Of a stretch of 64,000 nt of DNA, positions 26,250 through 36,118 are shown in pieces. A model generated the notes under the pieces. The model searched no databases, was not told where the DNA came from, and saw only the letters and a list, made by a program, of their open reading frames with translations. Made by a program: the position numbers and the translations under genes. The DNA comes from Enterobacteriaceae bacterium RIT691 (lineage in GTDB: Bacteria; Pseudomonadota; Gammaproteobacteria; Enterobacterales; Enterobacteriaceae). Numbering within the stretch: position 1 is the first letter of the stretch; each line of letters starts with the position of its first letter. The DNA lies in the NCBI GenBank assembly GCA_009668205.1, contig WJYM01000004.1, forward strand, positions 62,001 through 126,000, given 5' to 3'.

Positions 26250-28139
26250 TTACATCACCAGGCGGCGAATGTCGCTCAGCATGTTGTTGATGATGGTAAT
26301 AAAGCGAGCACCATCAGCACCATCGATCACGCGGTGGTCGAAGGAGAGAGACATCGGCATCATCAGACGCGGGGTGAACTCTTTCCCGTTCCACACTGGC
26401 TCCATACCTGACTTGGAGACACCGAGGATAGCCACTTCTGGCGCGTTAACGATTGGCGCGAAGTGAGTTGTCCCGATACCGCCCAGGCTTGAGATAGTGA
26501 AGCAGCCGCCCTGCATTTCGCCAGCGGTCAGCTTGCCGTCACGCGCTTTCTTGGAGATAGCCATCAGCTCGCGAGACAGCTCGGTGATGCTCTTCTTGTT
26601 CACGTCTTTAAAGACCGGAACCACCAGACCATTCGGGGTATCAACCGCCACACCGATGTTGATGTATTTCTTCAGCGTCAGCTTCTGGCCATCTTCAGAC
26701 AGGGAGCTGTTGAAGCGTGGCATCTGCTCGAGTGCGGCAGCAACGGCTTTCATGATGAAGACCACTGGGGTGAATTTCACGTCCAGTTTGCGCTTAGCGG
26801 CTTCGTCGTTCTGCTGTTTACGGAACGCTTCCAGATCGGTGATATCGGTTTTGTCGAAGTGGGTAACGTGCGGGATCATCACCCAGTTACGGCTCAGGTT
26901 AGCACCAGAGATTTTCTGGATGCGGCCCATTTCCACTTCTTCGATTTCGCCGAACTTGCTGAAGTCCACTTTCGGCCATGGCAGCATGCCTGGCAGACCG
27001 CCGCCGGTAGCAGCAGCTGGCGCAGACTCAGCGCGTTTCACGGCATCTTTCACGTAAGCCTGAACGTCTTCGCGCAGGATACGACCTTTACGGCCGGTGC
27101 CTTTCACTTTCGCCAGGTTTACGCCGAATTCGCGCGCCAGGCGACGAATCAGCGGAGTCGCGTGAACGTAAGCGTCGTTCTCAGCAAACTCAGATTTACC
27201 TTCTGCTTTAGCAGCAGGGGCAGCCGGTTTAGCCGCCTGAGCCGGTGCCGGAGCAGCCGCCGCTGGTGCAGCAGCTGGAGCCGCGGCAGGCGCAGCGCCT
27301 TCCACTTCGAACACCATAATCAGGGAGCCGGTAGACACTTTGTCGCCGGTGCTGATTTTGATTTCTTTAACGGTACCTGCGAACGGCGCAGGGACTTCCA
27401 TAGACGCTTTGTCGCCTTCTACGGTGATCAGTGACTGCTCAGCGGCAACTTTGTCGCCCACTTTGACCATCACTTCAGTGACTTCAACTTCGTCACCGCC
27501 GATGTCCGGTACGTTAACGTCTTTCGCGCCAGCTGCGGCGGCTGGAGCCGCTGCTGCTGCCGGAGCAGCCGCCTGAGCTGGAGCCGCAGCAGGGGCAGCG
27601 CCCGCCACTTCGAACACCATGATCAGGGAGCCGGTAGACACTTTGTCACCGGTGTTGATTTTGATCTCTTTCACCACGCCTGCGAACGGAGCCGGGACTT
27701 CCATAGAGGCTTTGTCGCCTTCTACGGTGATCAGGGACTGTTCTTCAGTAACGGTGTCGCCCACTTTGACCATGATCTCAGTGACTTCAACTTCATCACC
27801 GCCGATGTCCGGGACGTTCACTTCTTTCGCTGCTGCAGCTGCTGGTGCAGCGGCCGGAGCGGCTTCTTTCTTCTCTTCCTGCGCAGGTGCAGCAGCTGCT
27901 GCACCGTCGGCGGAATCGAAAATCATGATCAGTTTGCCCGTCTCGGTTTTATCGCCGACAGAGACTTTGATCTCTTTAACGATACCAGCCTTTGGAGACG
28001 GAACTTCCATAGAGGCTTTGTCGCCTTCTACGGTGATCAGCGACTGTTCAGCTTCAACTTTGTCGCCCACTTTGACCAGGATTTCGGTGATTTCAACTTC
28101 ATCAGCCCCGATGTCCGGTACGTTGATTTCGATAGCCAT
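26250..28139 (-). CDS. aceF: Pyruvate dehydrogenase E2, dihydrolipoyl acetyltransferase
   Basis: 629 residues. Three lipoyl domains carry the lipoylated Lys at 41, 143 and 244, each in an identical [10 protein letters not shown] context. They are joined by Ala/Pro-rich flexible linkers (about 78-105, 180-205 and 280-312). The E3-binding domain follows at about 321-362 ([20 protein letters not shown]). The C-terminal catalytic domain has the active-site motif [13 protein letters not shown] with His602 and Asp606. It forms the 24-mer core of the complex and transfers acetyl to CoA. The three lipoyl modules are very alike in DNA as well. aceE precedes it by 14 bases. Confidence 0.98.
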   Translation of the reverse strand: MAIEINVPDIGADEVEITEILVKVGDKVEAEQSLITVEGDKASMEVPSPKAGIVKEIKVSVGDKTETGKLIMIFDSADGAAAAAPAQEEKKEAAPAAAPAAAAAKEVNVPDIGGDEVEVTEIMVKVGDTVTEEQSLITVEGDKASMEVPAPFAGVVKEIKINTGDKVSTGSLIMVFEVAGAAPAAAPAQAAAPAAAAAPAAAAGAKDVNVPDIGGDEVEVTEVMVKVGDKVAAEQSLITVEGDKASMEVPAPFAGTVKEIKISTGDKVSTGSLIMVFEVEGAAPAAAPAAAPAAAAPAPAQAAKPAAPAAKAEGKSEFAENDAYVHATPLIRRLAREFGVNLAKVKGTGRKGRILREDVQAYVKDAVKRAESAPAAATGGGLPGMLPWPKVDFSKFGEIEEVEMGRIQKISGANLSRNWVMIPHVTHFDKTDITDLEAFRKQQNDEAAKRKLDVKFTPVVFIMKAVAAALEQMPRFNSSLSEDGQKLTLKKYINIGVAVDTPNGLVVPVFKDVNKKSITELSRELMAISKKARDGKLTAGEMQGGCFTISSLGGIGTTHFAPIVNAPEVAILGVSKSGMEPVWNGKEFTPRLMMPMSLSFDHRVIDGADGARFITIINNMLSDIRRLVM

Positions 28140-28153
28140 TATTTCTTTACCTC

Positions 28154-30817
28154 TTACGCCAGACGCGGGTTAACTTTTTCTGCATCGATATTGAATTTAA
28201 CGATGGCGTCCGCCACCACTTTCTTATCGATTTCGCCACGTTTAGCCAGTTCGCCCAGGGCCGCTACCACCACGTAGGAAGCATCCACTTCGAAGTGGTG
28301 ACGCAGGTTTTCACGGCTGTCGGAACGACCGAAGCCATCGGTACCCAGTACGCGGTAATCATCAGCCGGTACATAAGTACGAACCTGTTCAGCAAACAGT
28401 TTCATATAGTCAGTAGAAGCCACCGCTGGCGCATCGTTCATCACCTGAGCGATGTACGGAACGCGCGGAGTTTCCATTGGGTGCAGCATGTTCCAGCGCT
28501 CACAGTCCTGACCGTCGCGGGCCAGTTCGGTGAAGGAGGTGACGGAGTACACGTCAGAGCCCACGCCGTAGTCGTTCGCCAGGATCTGCGCTGCTTCACG
28601 AACGTGACGCAGGATAGAACCGGAGCCCAACAGCTGAACTTTACCTTTGCTACCTGCAACGGTTTCGAGTTTGTAGATACCTTTACGGATACCTTCCTCG
28701 GCACCTTCCGGCATCGCCGGCATGTGGTAGTTTTCGTTCAGCGTGGTGATGTAGTAGAACACGTTCTCTTGTTTCTCACCGTACATACGCACCAGACCGT
28801 CGTGCATGATCACGGCCACTTCGTACGCATAAGATGGATCGTAAGAGATACAATTCGGGATAGTCAGAGACTGAATGTGGCTGTGACCATCTTCGTGCTG
28901 CAGACCTTCACCGTTCAGGGTAGTACGACCGGAGGTACCGCCGACCAGGAAGCCGCGAGCCTGCTGGTCACCCGCCTGCCAGCACAGATCGCCGATACGC
29001 TGGAAGCCGAACATGGAGTAGTAGATGTAGAACGGGATCATTGGCAGGTTGTTGGTGCTGTAAGATGTCGCAGCCGCCAGCCAGGATGCGCCAGCACCCA
29101 GTTCGTTGATCCCTTCCTGCAGAATCTGGCCTTTCTCGTCTTCTTTGTAGTATGCCACCTGCTCACGGTCCTGCGGGGTGTACTGCTGACCGTTGGAGCT
29201 GTAGATACCGATCTGACGGAACAGACCTTCCATACCGAAAGTACGCGCTTCATCAGCCAGAATCGGAACCAGACGATCTTTGATAGACGGGTTCTTCAGC
29301 ATCACGTTCAGGGCACGCACGAAAGCGATAGTGGTCGAAATTTCTTTGTTTTGCTCTTCGAGCAGCTGCTGGAAATCTGCCAGAGCTGGCATTTCCAGTT
29401 TCTCGTCGAAGTTCACCTGACGGGATGGCAGGTAGCCGCCCAGTTTCTGACGCTGCGCGTGCAGATAGGTGTGTTCTTCAGAGCCTTCCGGGAAGGTCAC
29501 GTAAGACAGGTTTTCTACCTGCTCGTCGGTGACAGGAACATTGAAGCGGTCGCGGATATAACGCACGCCGTCCATGTTCATTTTCTTCACCTGGTGAGCG
29601 ATGTTTTTGCCTTCGGCAGTTTCACCCATGCCATACCCTTTGATGGTATGAGCCAGGATAACGGTCGCTTTACCTTTGGTGTCCTGCGCGTTTTTCAGTG
29701 CCGCGTAGACTTTCTTCGGATCGTGACCACCACGGTTCAGCGCCCAGATCTGATCGTCAGACCAGTCGGCAACCAGTGCTGCGGTTTCCGGATATTTACC
29801 GAAGAAGTGCTCACGCACGTAGGCGCCATTTTTGGACTTGAAGGTCTGATAGTCGCCGTCAACGGTTTCGTTCATCAGCTGAATCAGTTTGCCGCTGGTG
29901 TCTTTACGCAGCAGCTCATCCCAACGACCGCCCCACATCACTTTCACCACGTTCCAGCCAGCACCCGCGAAGATGCCTTCCAGTTCGTTAACGATTTTGC
30001 CGTTACCGGTGACCGGGCCATCCAGACGCTGCAGGTTACAGTTGATGATGAAGCACAGGTTGTCCAGCTTGTCGCGGGTCGCGATGGTGATCGCACCTTT
30101 GGATTCTGGTTCGTCCATCTCGCCATCACCGAGGAAGGCGTAAACGGTCTGCTGAGAGGTATCTTTCAGGCCACGGTGTTCCAGATATTTCAGGAACTTC
30201 GCCTGGTAGATAGCACCGATTGGGCCCAGACCCATAGAAACGGTCGGGAACTGCCAGAATTCAGGCATCAGTTTCGGGTGCGGGTAAGAGGACAGGCCTT
30301 TACCGTGAACTTCCTGACGGAAGTTGTTCATCTGCTCTTCAGTCAGACGACCTTCAAGGAAGGCACGAGCGTAAACGCCCGGAGAGATGTGGCCCTGGAA
30401 GTACACCAGATCGCCGCCGTCTTTCTCGGTACGCGCGCGGAAGAAGTGGTTAAAGCACACTTCATAAACGGTCGCAGAAGACTGGAAGGAGGACATGTGG
30501 CCACCCAGTTCCAGGTCTTTCTTGGATGCGCGCAGAACGGTCATGATTGCGTTCCAGCGGATAGCTGAACGAATACGACGTTCCAGATCCAGATTACCCG
30601 GGTATTCCGGCTCATCTTCAACGGCAATGGTGTTGACATAGTTACGAGCGCCAGCGCCTGCCGCGACTTGTACACCACCTTTACGAGCTTCAGAAAGCAT
30701 CTGCTCAATCAGATACTGAGCGCGCTCAACACCTTCTTCACGGATGACCGATTCGATCGCCTGTTGCCAGTCGCGAGTTTCGATCGGATCCACGTCATTT
30801 GGTAAACGTTCTGACAT
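28154..30817 (-). CDS. aceE: Pyruvate dehydrogenase E1 component
   Basis: 887 residues, identical in length to the E. coli protein. It is a thiamine-diphosphate enzyme that decarboxylates pyruvate and transfers the acetyl unit to the lipoyl groups of AceF. The TPP motif begins [12 protein letters not shown] and ends at the [11 protein letters not shown] segment. The HxxxxG-type [12 protein letters not shown] loop and the [13 protein letters not shown] pyrimidine-domain segment are present. It is co-transcribed with pdhR and aceF. A 48-base stem-loop lies between pdhR and this gene. Confidence 0.98.
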   Translation of the reverse strand: MSERLPNDVDPIETRDWQQAIESVIREEGVERAQYLIEQMLSEARKGGVQVAAGAGARNYVNTIAVEDEPEYPGNLDLERRIRSAIRWNAIMTVLRASKKDLELGGHMSSFQSSATVYEVCFNHFFRARTEKDGGDLVYFQGHISPGVYARAFLEGRLTEEQMNNFRQEVHGKGLSSYPHPKLMPEFWQFPTVSMGLGPIGAIYQAKFLKYLEHRGLKDTSQQTVYAFLGDGEMDEPESKGAITIATRDKLDNLCFIINCNLQRLDGPVTGNGKIVNELEGIFAGAGWNVVKVMWGGRWDELLRKDTSGKLIQLMNETVDGDYQTFKSKNGAYVREHFFGKYPETAALVADWSDDQIWALNRGGHDPKKVYAALKNAQDTKGKATVILAHTIKGYGMGETAEGKNIAHQVKKMNMDGVRYIRDRFNVPVTDEQVENLSYVTFPEGSEEHTYLHAQRQKLGGYLPSRQVNFDEKLEMPALADFQQLLEEQNKEISTTIAFVRALNVMLKNPSIKDRLVPILADEARTFGMEGLFRQIGIYSSNGQQYTPQDREQVAYYKEDEKGQILQEGINELGAGASWLAAATSYSTNNLPMIPFYIYYSMFGFQRIGDLCWQAGDQQARGFLVGGTSGRTTLNGEGLQHEDGHSHIQSLTIPNCISYDPSYAYEVAVIMHDGLVRMYGEKQENVFYYITTLNENYHMPAMPEGAEEGIRKGIYKLETVAGSKGKVQLLGSGSILRHVREAAQILANDYGVGSDVYSVTSFTELARDGQDCERWNMLHPMETPRVPYIAQVMNDAPAVASTDYMKLFAEQVRTYVPADDYRVLGTDGFGRSDSRENLRHHFEVDASYVVVAALGELAKRGEIDKKVVADAIVKFNIDAEKVNPRLA

Positions 30818-30855
30818 GGGGGTATTCCTTATCTATCTAATCGTTGATTTGTCTG

Positions 30856-30903
30856 GAACCTGTCCCATTGCGCTTTTGCTCAAAAGCGCAATAAGACAGG
30901 TTC
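30856..30903 (-). other. Large stem-loop in the pdhR-aceE intercistronic gap
   Basis: A 9-bp outer stem (GAACCTGTC / GACAGGTTC) and a 12-bp inner stem (ATTGCGCTTTTG / CAAAAGCGCAAT) are separated by a 2x2 internal loop. This gives 21 base pairs in 48 bases. No U-tract follows on the minus strand, so it is unlikely to be a simple terminator; RNA processing or stability control is more likely. Confidence 0.7.
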
Positions 30904-30956
30904 TGCGTTTAGTTGCCGCGCTCTAAAAACTGGCGCTTAAAAAAAGCTAAGTACTG

Positions 30957-31721
30957 CTAGTCCTTTCGTTGCTGTAGGCGGCGAAGCGAGCGGTCTCGAC
31001 GACTTTGCTCACGGCTGCGGTCCAGCAAGATTTCCTCAATGAAGGCCAGGTGACGGTGCGACGCTTCGCGCGCCTGCTCCGGCTCTCTGGCCATTATCGC
31101 CTCGAAAACTCGGGTGCGATGGCTGCTGACCAGCGGGAGCATCTCCCGGCGGGCGTACAGCAATTCAAAGTTCTGTCGAACGTTCTGCGCCAACATAGGT
31201 TCCATGCAGCGCAGAAGATGAAGTAAGACCACATTATGGGCGGCTTCGGTGACGGCAATTTGATACTGGACGACAGCGCTCGATTCGGCATCGAGATCGC
31301 CAGACTGCTGAGCGACTTCAATCGCCTGATGCAGCTCGCGAATGCGCACACGATCTTCTTCAGTGCCGCGCAGTGCCGCGTAATACGCAGCAATGCCTTC
31401 AAACGCGTGACGGGTTTCCAGCAGGTCAAATTGGGATTCAGGGTGATCGGAGAGCAACTCTACCAGCGGATCGCTGAAGCTCTGCCACAGGCTACTCTGG
31501 ACAAAGGTACCACCGCCCTGGCGACGAAGCAGAAGTCCCTTCGCTTCGAGACGTTGAATCGCCTCGCGCAGAGAGGGACGGGAAACGTCGAACTGTTTGG
31601 CCAGTTCGCGTTCAGGCGGAAGTTTTTCACCGGGGCGTAGCGTCCCTTCCAGGATCAAAAACTCCAGCTGCTGCTCTATCACATCGGATAATTTTGGTTG
31701 GCGGATTTTGCTGTAGGCCAT
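30957..31721 (-). CDS. pdhR: GntR-family repressor of the pyruvate dehydrogenase operon
   Basis: 254 residues from the ATG at 31721 (AGGGAA just upstream), matching E. coli PdhR; an upstream start five codons earlier is not supported. The N-terminal winged HTH reads [20 protein letters not shown] then [20 protein letters not shown]. The C-terminal FadR-type FCD domain (about 85-235) senses pyruvate, which releases the repressor. It is the first gene of pdhR-aceE-aceF and has a near-ideal PdhR box in its own promoter, so autorepression is expected. Confidence 0.97.
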   Translation of the reverse strand: MAYSKIRQPKLSDVIEQQLEFLILEGTLRPGEKLPPERELAKQFDVSRPSLREAIQRLEAKGLLLRRQGGGTFVQSSLWQSFSDPLVELLSDHPESQFDLLETRHAFEGIAAYYAALRGTEEDRVRIRELHQAIEVAQQSGDLDAESSAVVQYQIAVTEAAHNVVLLHLLRCMEPMLAQNVRQNFELLYARREMLPLVSSHRTRVFEAIMAREPEQAREASHRHLAFIEEILLDRSREQSRRDRSLRRLQQRKD

Positions 31722-31753
31722 GGTTCCCTGTCTCAAGCCACTTACCCGGAGTC

Positions 31754-31770
31754 AATTGGTCTTACCAATT
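31754..31770 (-). promoter_or_regulatory. PdhR operator
   Basis: The palindrome AATTGGTCTTACCAATT matches the PdhR consensus (ATTGGT-N3-ACCAAT). It lies 33 bases before the pdhR start and overlaps the -10/+1 region. Confidence 0.92.
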
Positions 31771-31796
31771 TATAGTTCGTGACGCTAAAGTAACAA
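31769..31796 (-). promoter_or_regulatory. pdhR-aceEF promoter
   Basis: On the minus strand TTGTTA (31796-31791) is followed after 16 bases by TATAAA (31774-31769). The operator begins at the end of the -10 hexamer, fitting repression by PdhR. Confidence 0.75.
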
Positions 31797-32265
31797 AGTA
31801 TTCACCTTCTGTCCATACAGGTTTTGATTGAAATCAGTAAACACGGCTTATTTTAACAACCTTACAGAAGCACTGTTTCAGAATTGTAACTTCACACAAA
31901 TGCTTCATTTACCCCCAAAGCGGTAGATTTAACCTACGTGAAACGAAGTAATTTTCAGTCTGAACCGATTCAACACGGCGAAAATCGCATTTATATCCGC
32001 CAATAATGAATAGAAGATGAATGGCAAGGCGTCATCCTTAACGTGCGCGGCATTTACATTTGGTTTCTTTTTATGCACTTCGTCGGCATCCCTGCATAAA
32101 GCAGGTGCATTCGCTGGCGCTTAACACTATTCTTCCACGTACGGAAGACACACAAGCAATATTCACAATTCCGTGATGTAAAAAATAATGTACAGAAAAC
32201 GGAAATTCATAATGACACGCGCTTAACCAAAGCGTAGAAAAAACAATCACTCACGAGGTTTCAAA
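31797..32265. other. Long pdhR-aroP divergent intergenic region
   Basis: About 470 bases upstream of the pdh promoter and before aroP. Apart from a TyrR-like box at 32177 and an aroP ribosome site (CGAGGT, about 32253), I see no reading frame, repeat or RNA gene. A short inverted repeat CTTCC...GGAAG at about 32133-32148 is too small to interpret. Confidence 0.4.
32177..32194 (+). promoter_or_regulatory. TyrR box upstream of aroP
   Basis: TGTAAA-N6-TGTACA differs at one base from the TyrR consensus TGTAAA-N6-TTTACA. aroP is a known TyrR-repressed gene in E. coli. The box lies 71 bases before the aroP start. Confidence 0.65.
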
Positions 32266-33633
32266 ATGGAAGGTCAACAGCAAGGCGAGCAGCTGAAGCG
32301 CGGCCTAAAAAACCGCCACATTCAGCTGATTGCGCTGGGTGGAGCCATCGGAACGGGCCTGTTTCTGGGCAGCGCCTCCGTTATTCAATCCGCAGGTCCA
32401 AGTATCATTTTGGGCTATGCCATCGCAGGTTTCGTGGCCTTTCTGATCATGCGTCAGTTAGGTGAAATGGTGGTTGAAGAGCCGGTAGCCGGTTCCTTCA
32501 GTCACTTTGCCTATAAATACTGGGGCAACTTTGCGGGATTCGCCTCCGGCTGGAACTACTGGGTGCTGTATGTCCTGGTCGCCATGGCCGAGCTGACGGC
32601 GGTCGGTAAGTACATTCAGTTCTGGTATCCGGAGATCCCAACGTGGGCCTCCGCTGCCGTCTTCTTCGTTGCCATCAACGCCATCAACCTGACTAACGTA
32701 AAAGTGTTCGGTGAGATGGAGTTCTGGTTTGCGATAATCAAAGTTGTCGCGGTGGTGGCGATGATCCTGTTCGGCGGCTGGCTGCTGTTTAGCGGCAACG
32801 GCGGTCCACAGGCTACCGTCCGTAACCTGTGGGATCAGGGTGGCTTTATGCCGCACGGCTGGCAAGGACTGGTAATGATGATGGCGATCATCATGTTCTC
32901 CTTCGGCGGCCTTGAGCTGGTTGGGATCACCGCGGCGGAAGCCAGCGATCCTCAGACCAGCATCCCAAGAGCCACCAACCAGGTTATCTACCGTATCCTG
33001 ATTTTCTATGTGGGCTCACTGGCCGTTCTGCTGTCACTGCTGCCGTGGACTCGCGTGACCTCAGACACCAGCCCATTTGTGCTTATCTTCCACGAACTGG
33101 GCGACACCTTCGTGGCAAACGCGCTGAACGTGGTGGTTCTGACGGCGGCGCTGTCGGTCTATAACAGCTGTGTCTACTGCAACAGCCGCATGCTGTTCGG
33201 CCTGGCTCAGCAGGGCAACGCGCCAAAATCGCTGGCGAAAGTCGACAAGCGTGGCGTGCCTGTGAATACCATTCTGATCTCCGCGCTGTTCACTGGCCTG
33301 TGCGTTCTGATCAACTACCTGGCACCAGAATCTGCCTTTGGTCTGCTGATGGCGCTGGTCGTTTCCGCGCTGGTCATCAACTGGGCGATGATCAGTATTT
33401 CCCACATGAAGTTCCGTCGCGCTAAGCAGCAGCAGGGCGTCACACCGCGCTTCCCTGCCCTGTTCTATCCGCTGGGTAACTGGATTTGCCTGTTCACCGT
33501 TGCCGCTGTGCTGGTGATCATGCTGATGACCCCGGGTATGGCAATTTCCGTGTACCTGATCCCGGCGTGGATTGTGGTGCTGGCGATTGGCTACGCGGTC
33601 AAACAGAAAGGGGCGAAAGCCGTTCGCGCGTAA
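32266..33633 (+). CDS. aroP: General aromatic amino acid permease
   Basis: 455 residues with about 12 membrane spans, of the APC superfamily (amino acid transporter family). The N-terminal signature LKRGLKNRHIQLIALGGAIG is intact, and the sequence follows E. coli AroP (457 residues) very closely throughout. It imports Phe, Tyr and Trp with protons across the inner membrane. It is divergent from pdhR, as in E. coli. TyrR repression is likely given the upstream box. A hairpin terminator follows, closing the unit before the accessory sugar locus. Confidence 0.95.
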   Translation: MEGQQQGEQLKRGLKNRHIQLIALGGAIGTGLFLGSASVIQSAGPSIILGYAIAGFVAFLIMRQLGEMVVEEPVAGSFSHFAYKYWGNFAGFASGWNYWVLYVLVAMAELTAVGKYIQFWYPEIPTWASAAVFFVAINAINLTNVKVFGEMEFWFAIIKVVAVVAMILFGGWLLFSGNGGPQATVRNLWDQGGFMPHGWQGLVMMMAIIMFSFGGLELVGITAAEASDPQTSIPRATNQVIYRILIFYVGSLAVLLSLLPWTRVTSDTSPFVLIFHELGDTFVANALNVVVLTAALSVYNSCVYCNSRMLFGLAQQGNAPKSLAKVDKRGVPVNTILISALFTGLCVLINYLAPESAFGLLMALVVSALVINWAMISISHMKFRRAKQQQGVTPRFPALFYPLGNWICLFTVAAVLVIMLMTPGMAISVYLIPAWIVVLAIGYAVKQKGAKAVRA

Positions 33634-33644
33634 TCCTCTCACGT

Positions 33645-33676
33645 CTCTGTGCCCCAAGTGGGCACAGAGCGTTTCT
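33645..33676 (+). terminator. Terminator of aroP
   Basis: A 10-bp stem CTCTGTGCCC / GGGCACAGAG with a 5-base loop is followed by CGTTTCTCC. The U-tract is short, so strength is moderate. Confidence 0.6.
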
Positions 33677-33737
33677 CCCCTGCCAAAAGTGATGTACCAT
33701 CCTCGGGTTGCTGATGCCAAAAGGACCCCTGTCACCG

Positions 33738-34778
33738 ATGAAAAAGACTCTGACGATCAAAGACATTGCTGAACTGGCAAATGTCTCCATCGCGACGGTT
33801 TCACGGGTGCTGAACAACAACAGCTGGGTGTCCGATAAAACGCGGGACAAGGTGCAGAAGGTGATCGACGAGCATCATTTCAGCCCCAACCTGATGGCCC
33901 GCAGCATGATTTCGCGCAAGAGTATGACCCTCGCCGTGGTCGTTTCCGACATCACCAACCCCTACTTCGCCACGCTGGTCGAGCAAATTGAAAAAGCGTG
34001 TCAGCCCGCGGGCTATAAAATCATCCTCTTTGATACCCAATCGGCGAATAAGCGCAGCGATTCCCAACAGGTGATTGCCGAAGATCAGATTTTCAGCACC
34101 ATTATCGATAGCCAGCTCGATGGAGTGATCGTTCTCGGCGGCAATATCGACTACCTGAAAATCCCCGAAAGCTATCTTGAAGGCCTGCAAAAGCTCATTG
34201 CCACGCTGCCGGTGATCGTCGTTGGCCGAAAACTGGCGCACTACGACTACACCTGCCTTCAGCGCGATCAGGTCAACTGCGTTAAAATCATCACCCGTCA
34301 TCTGCTGAGTAAAGGGCATCGCGATATCGCCTTTATCGGCGGTTCTCCCGGTGTGTACATGACCGGGCAGCGCGTGACGGCTTTTCATGAAACGTTAAAA
34401 GAAGCGGGTCTTCAGCCTGAAAAGGCGCCAGTGATTGAGACCAACTTTTACCCCCAGCACGGTTATGAAGCGATTAAAAAGCTTCTCGGCACCGGGAACC
34501 CGCTTCCTCAGGCACTGCTGGCTATCAACGATCGTGTGGCGATGGGGGCCATCCGCGCGCTGAAAGATAACGGCATTGACGTGCCTAAAGATATTGCCGT
34601 TGCCAGCTGTGAATTCTTCCCCGGCAGCGAGTATTACGTCCCGCGCCTGACGTCGGTAGATCATCAAAATCACGTTCTGGGTCAGCAGGTTATCCGCCAG
34701 ATGATGACGCTGTTGCAGGATATGCTGCCGGAAGCCTTCGACATTTCCCCACTGCTCATTGTTGGCGAATCTGCCTGA
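33738..34778 (+). CDS. LacI-family transcriptional regulator
   Basis: 346 residues from the ATG that places the HTH at the extreme N-terminus (TIKDIAELANVSIATVSRVL). A longer frame from 33708 is possible but unlikely. The hinge helix region SPNLMARSMISRK is followed by a periplasmic-binding-protein-like sensor domain (about 60-340), including AFIGGSPGVYMTGQRVTAFH and the LLAINDRVAMGAIRAL segment. The ribosome site AAGGA is rather far (12 bases). It lies directly upstream of a promoter with a perfect operator palindrome and a sugar gene set, so it is the likely local repressor. The effector is unknown, probably a sugar or sugar phosphate. Confidence 0.88.
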   Translation: MKKTLTIKDIAELANVSIATVSRVLNNNSWVSDKTRDKVQKVIDEHHFSPNLMARSMISRKSMTLAVVVSDITNPYFATLVEQIEKACQPAGYKIILFDTQSANKRSDSQQVIAEDQIFSTIIDSQLDGVIVLGGNIDYLKIPESYLEGLQKLIATLPVIVVGRKLAHYDYTCLQRDQVNCVKIITRHLLSKGHRDIAFIGGSPGVYMTGQRVTAFHETLKEAGLQPEKAPVIETNFYPQHGYEAIKKLLGTGNPLPQALLAINDRVAMGAIRALKDNGIDVPKDIAVASCEFFPGSEYYVPRLTSVDHQNHVLGQQVIRQMMTLLQDMLPEAFDISPLLIVGESA

Positions 34779-34779
34779 A

Positions 34780-34877
34780 TGCCTTACCGGATGGCGCTTG
34801 CGCTTATCCGGCCTACAACAAACGAAACTCCTCAGGCCCCGTTTGTAGGCCCGCGCAAGCGTTAGCGCCGCCGGGCA
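34780..34877. repeat. REP element pair after the LacI-type gene
   Basis: TGCCTTACCGGATGGCGCTT with its partner TGTAGGCCCGCGCAAGCGTT form two inverted REP units. They begin next to the regulator stop codon. Confidence 0.8.
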
Positions 34878-34935
34878 TTTTCACATGCCGCATACAAATT
34901 ATTCAGATCGTCGTCACAGAACCTCATACGTAGAA

Positions 34936-34965
34936 TTGACCACCAGAAATCTCTCATCATATTTT
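34936..34965 (+). promoter_or_regulatory. Promoter of the SIS-PTS operon
   Basis: TTGACC (34936-34941) and TATTTT (34960-34965) are 18 bases apart and lie 42 bases before the SIS gene start. The operator palindrome begins immediately downstream of the -10. Confidence 0.55.
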
Positions 34966-34966
34966 A

Positions 34967-34982
34967 CTGAAAACGTTTTCAG
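34967..34982 (+). promoter_or_regulatory. LacI-family operator
   Basis: CTGAAAACGTTTTCAG is a perfect 16-base palindrome with the central CG typical of LacI/GalR-family operators. It lies just after the predicted -10, so binding would block transcription start. A further half-site (TTTTCAG) begins 34984. Confidence 0.8.
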
Positions 34983-35006
34983 GTTTTCAGTTACAGAGAG
35001 GGCACG

Positions 35007-36077
35007 ATGAAACCAACGATGATGACCTACATCCATGAAGAGCACGCCACGCTTGCACGCATCCTGGATAACTACCCCAACGCCATTCCCGCCATTGAAG
35101 ACAACAGCGAATGGCTGCTGCTGGCCACCGGCTCCAGCGTCAACGCGGCGGTCAGCGCCAAATACTACATTGAGAGCCTGTCTGACGTTCGCGTCACGAT
35201 TGCCGAGCCGTTCCATTATCAGCATTTTGAGAAACACAACCCGGCGGTAGGTACCGTGATTGCCGTTTCCCAGAGCGGAGAAAGCACCTCCACGCTGCAT
35301 GCACTGGCAGCACTGAAAACCCAGTTTCCTGTGAAAACCATCGGCCTGAGCAGCAAACCACAGAGCGAACTGGCAAGAACCGCAGACACCTTTGTGCTGC
35401 TGGATATCGGCGAGGAGCGCGTGGGGTATGTCACCAAAGGCTATGTCGCCACGATTCTGACGTTGATGCTGATGGGCCTGCGCCATGCAAAAACGGTGAA
35501 TGCCATTGATGCTGCACGCGAACAACAGGAGCTGAACCTGTTGCGTCAGGCCGTGGACGCTATTCCGGCGATTATCGACACCACAGAGTCTTTCTTCGCT
35601 CGCTGGCAGGCGGATCTGATTGCCTCTCCGCGTTTCACCAGCATCGGCTATGGCCCGGCGCTGGGCGTGTGCATGGAGATGGCGACCAAGTTTACCGAAA
35701 CCGTGCGCGTGCCTTCACAGGGCATTGAAATGGAAGTGTTTATGCACGGGCCTTATTTCGAAATTAACCCACAGCATCGCCTGTTTTTCCTCGATGTCCC
35801 AAGCGTAGCCCGCGAGCGTCTTACCCTGCTTCGTCAGTATGAACAACGTCATACGCAGTACGTTTATACCGTGACGCCAACGGCAAGCGACGATCCGCAC
35901 ACGCTGTCGCTGAACGTCAATATCCCGGAAACCATGCTGCCGCTGGTGATGATCGTTCCGTTCCAGATCCTTGCCCATCATATTGCCGAAGGGAAAGGCA
36001 ACAACCTGCCACAGCGAATCTTCACCGATTTCGGCGTGGCGGTAAAAAGTAAAACCAAACCTGGCGATTACGCCTGA
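35007..36077 (+). CDS. SIS-domain sugar isomerase / deglycase-like protein
   Basis: 356 residues with a GAGAGGG ribosome site. Two SIS domains are visible: the first with the sugar-phosphate loops ATGSS (40-44) and SQSGEST (88-94), the second with GYGPALG (214-220) and IEMEVFMHGP (240-249), which resembles the catalytic Glu/His region of the GlmS isomerase half. Soluble proteins of this type include FrlB, FraB and GfrF-like Amadori deglycases and AgaS-like aminosugar isomerases. The coupling to a PTS transporter 41 bases downstream suggests a 6-phosphorylated sugar or sugar-amine as substrate. The exact reaction cannot be read from the sequence. Confidence 0.8.
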   Translation: MKPTMMTYIHEEHATLARILDNYPNAIPAIEDNSEWLLLATGSSVNAAVSAKYYIESLSDVRVTIAEPFHYQHFEKHNPAVGTVIAVSQSGESTSTLHALAALKTQFPVKTIGLSSKPQSELARTADTFVLLDIGEERVGYVTKGYVATILTLMLMGLRHAKTVNAIDAAREQQELNLLRQAVDAIPAIIDTTESFFARWQADLIASPRFTSIGYGPALGVCMEMATKFTETVRVPSQGIEMEVFMHGPYFEINPQHRLFFLDVPSVARERLTLLRQYEQRHTQYVYTVTPTASDDPHTLSLNVNIPETMLPLVMIVPFQILAHHIAEGKGNNLPQRIFTDFGVAVKSKTKPGDYA

Positions 36078-36118
36078 TCCACAGCCTGACCCCTACACAC
36101 TTTACTAAGGTGCTTATC

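Noticed and set aside
28295-30568. 757-codon open frame on the plus strand, antisense to aceE
   Set aside because: It mirrors the codon pattern of the highly expressed aceE on the other strand. Its translation shows no recognisable domain and no ribosome site, so it is a shadow frame.
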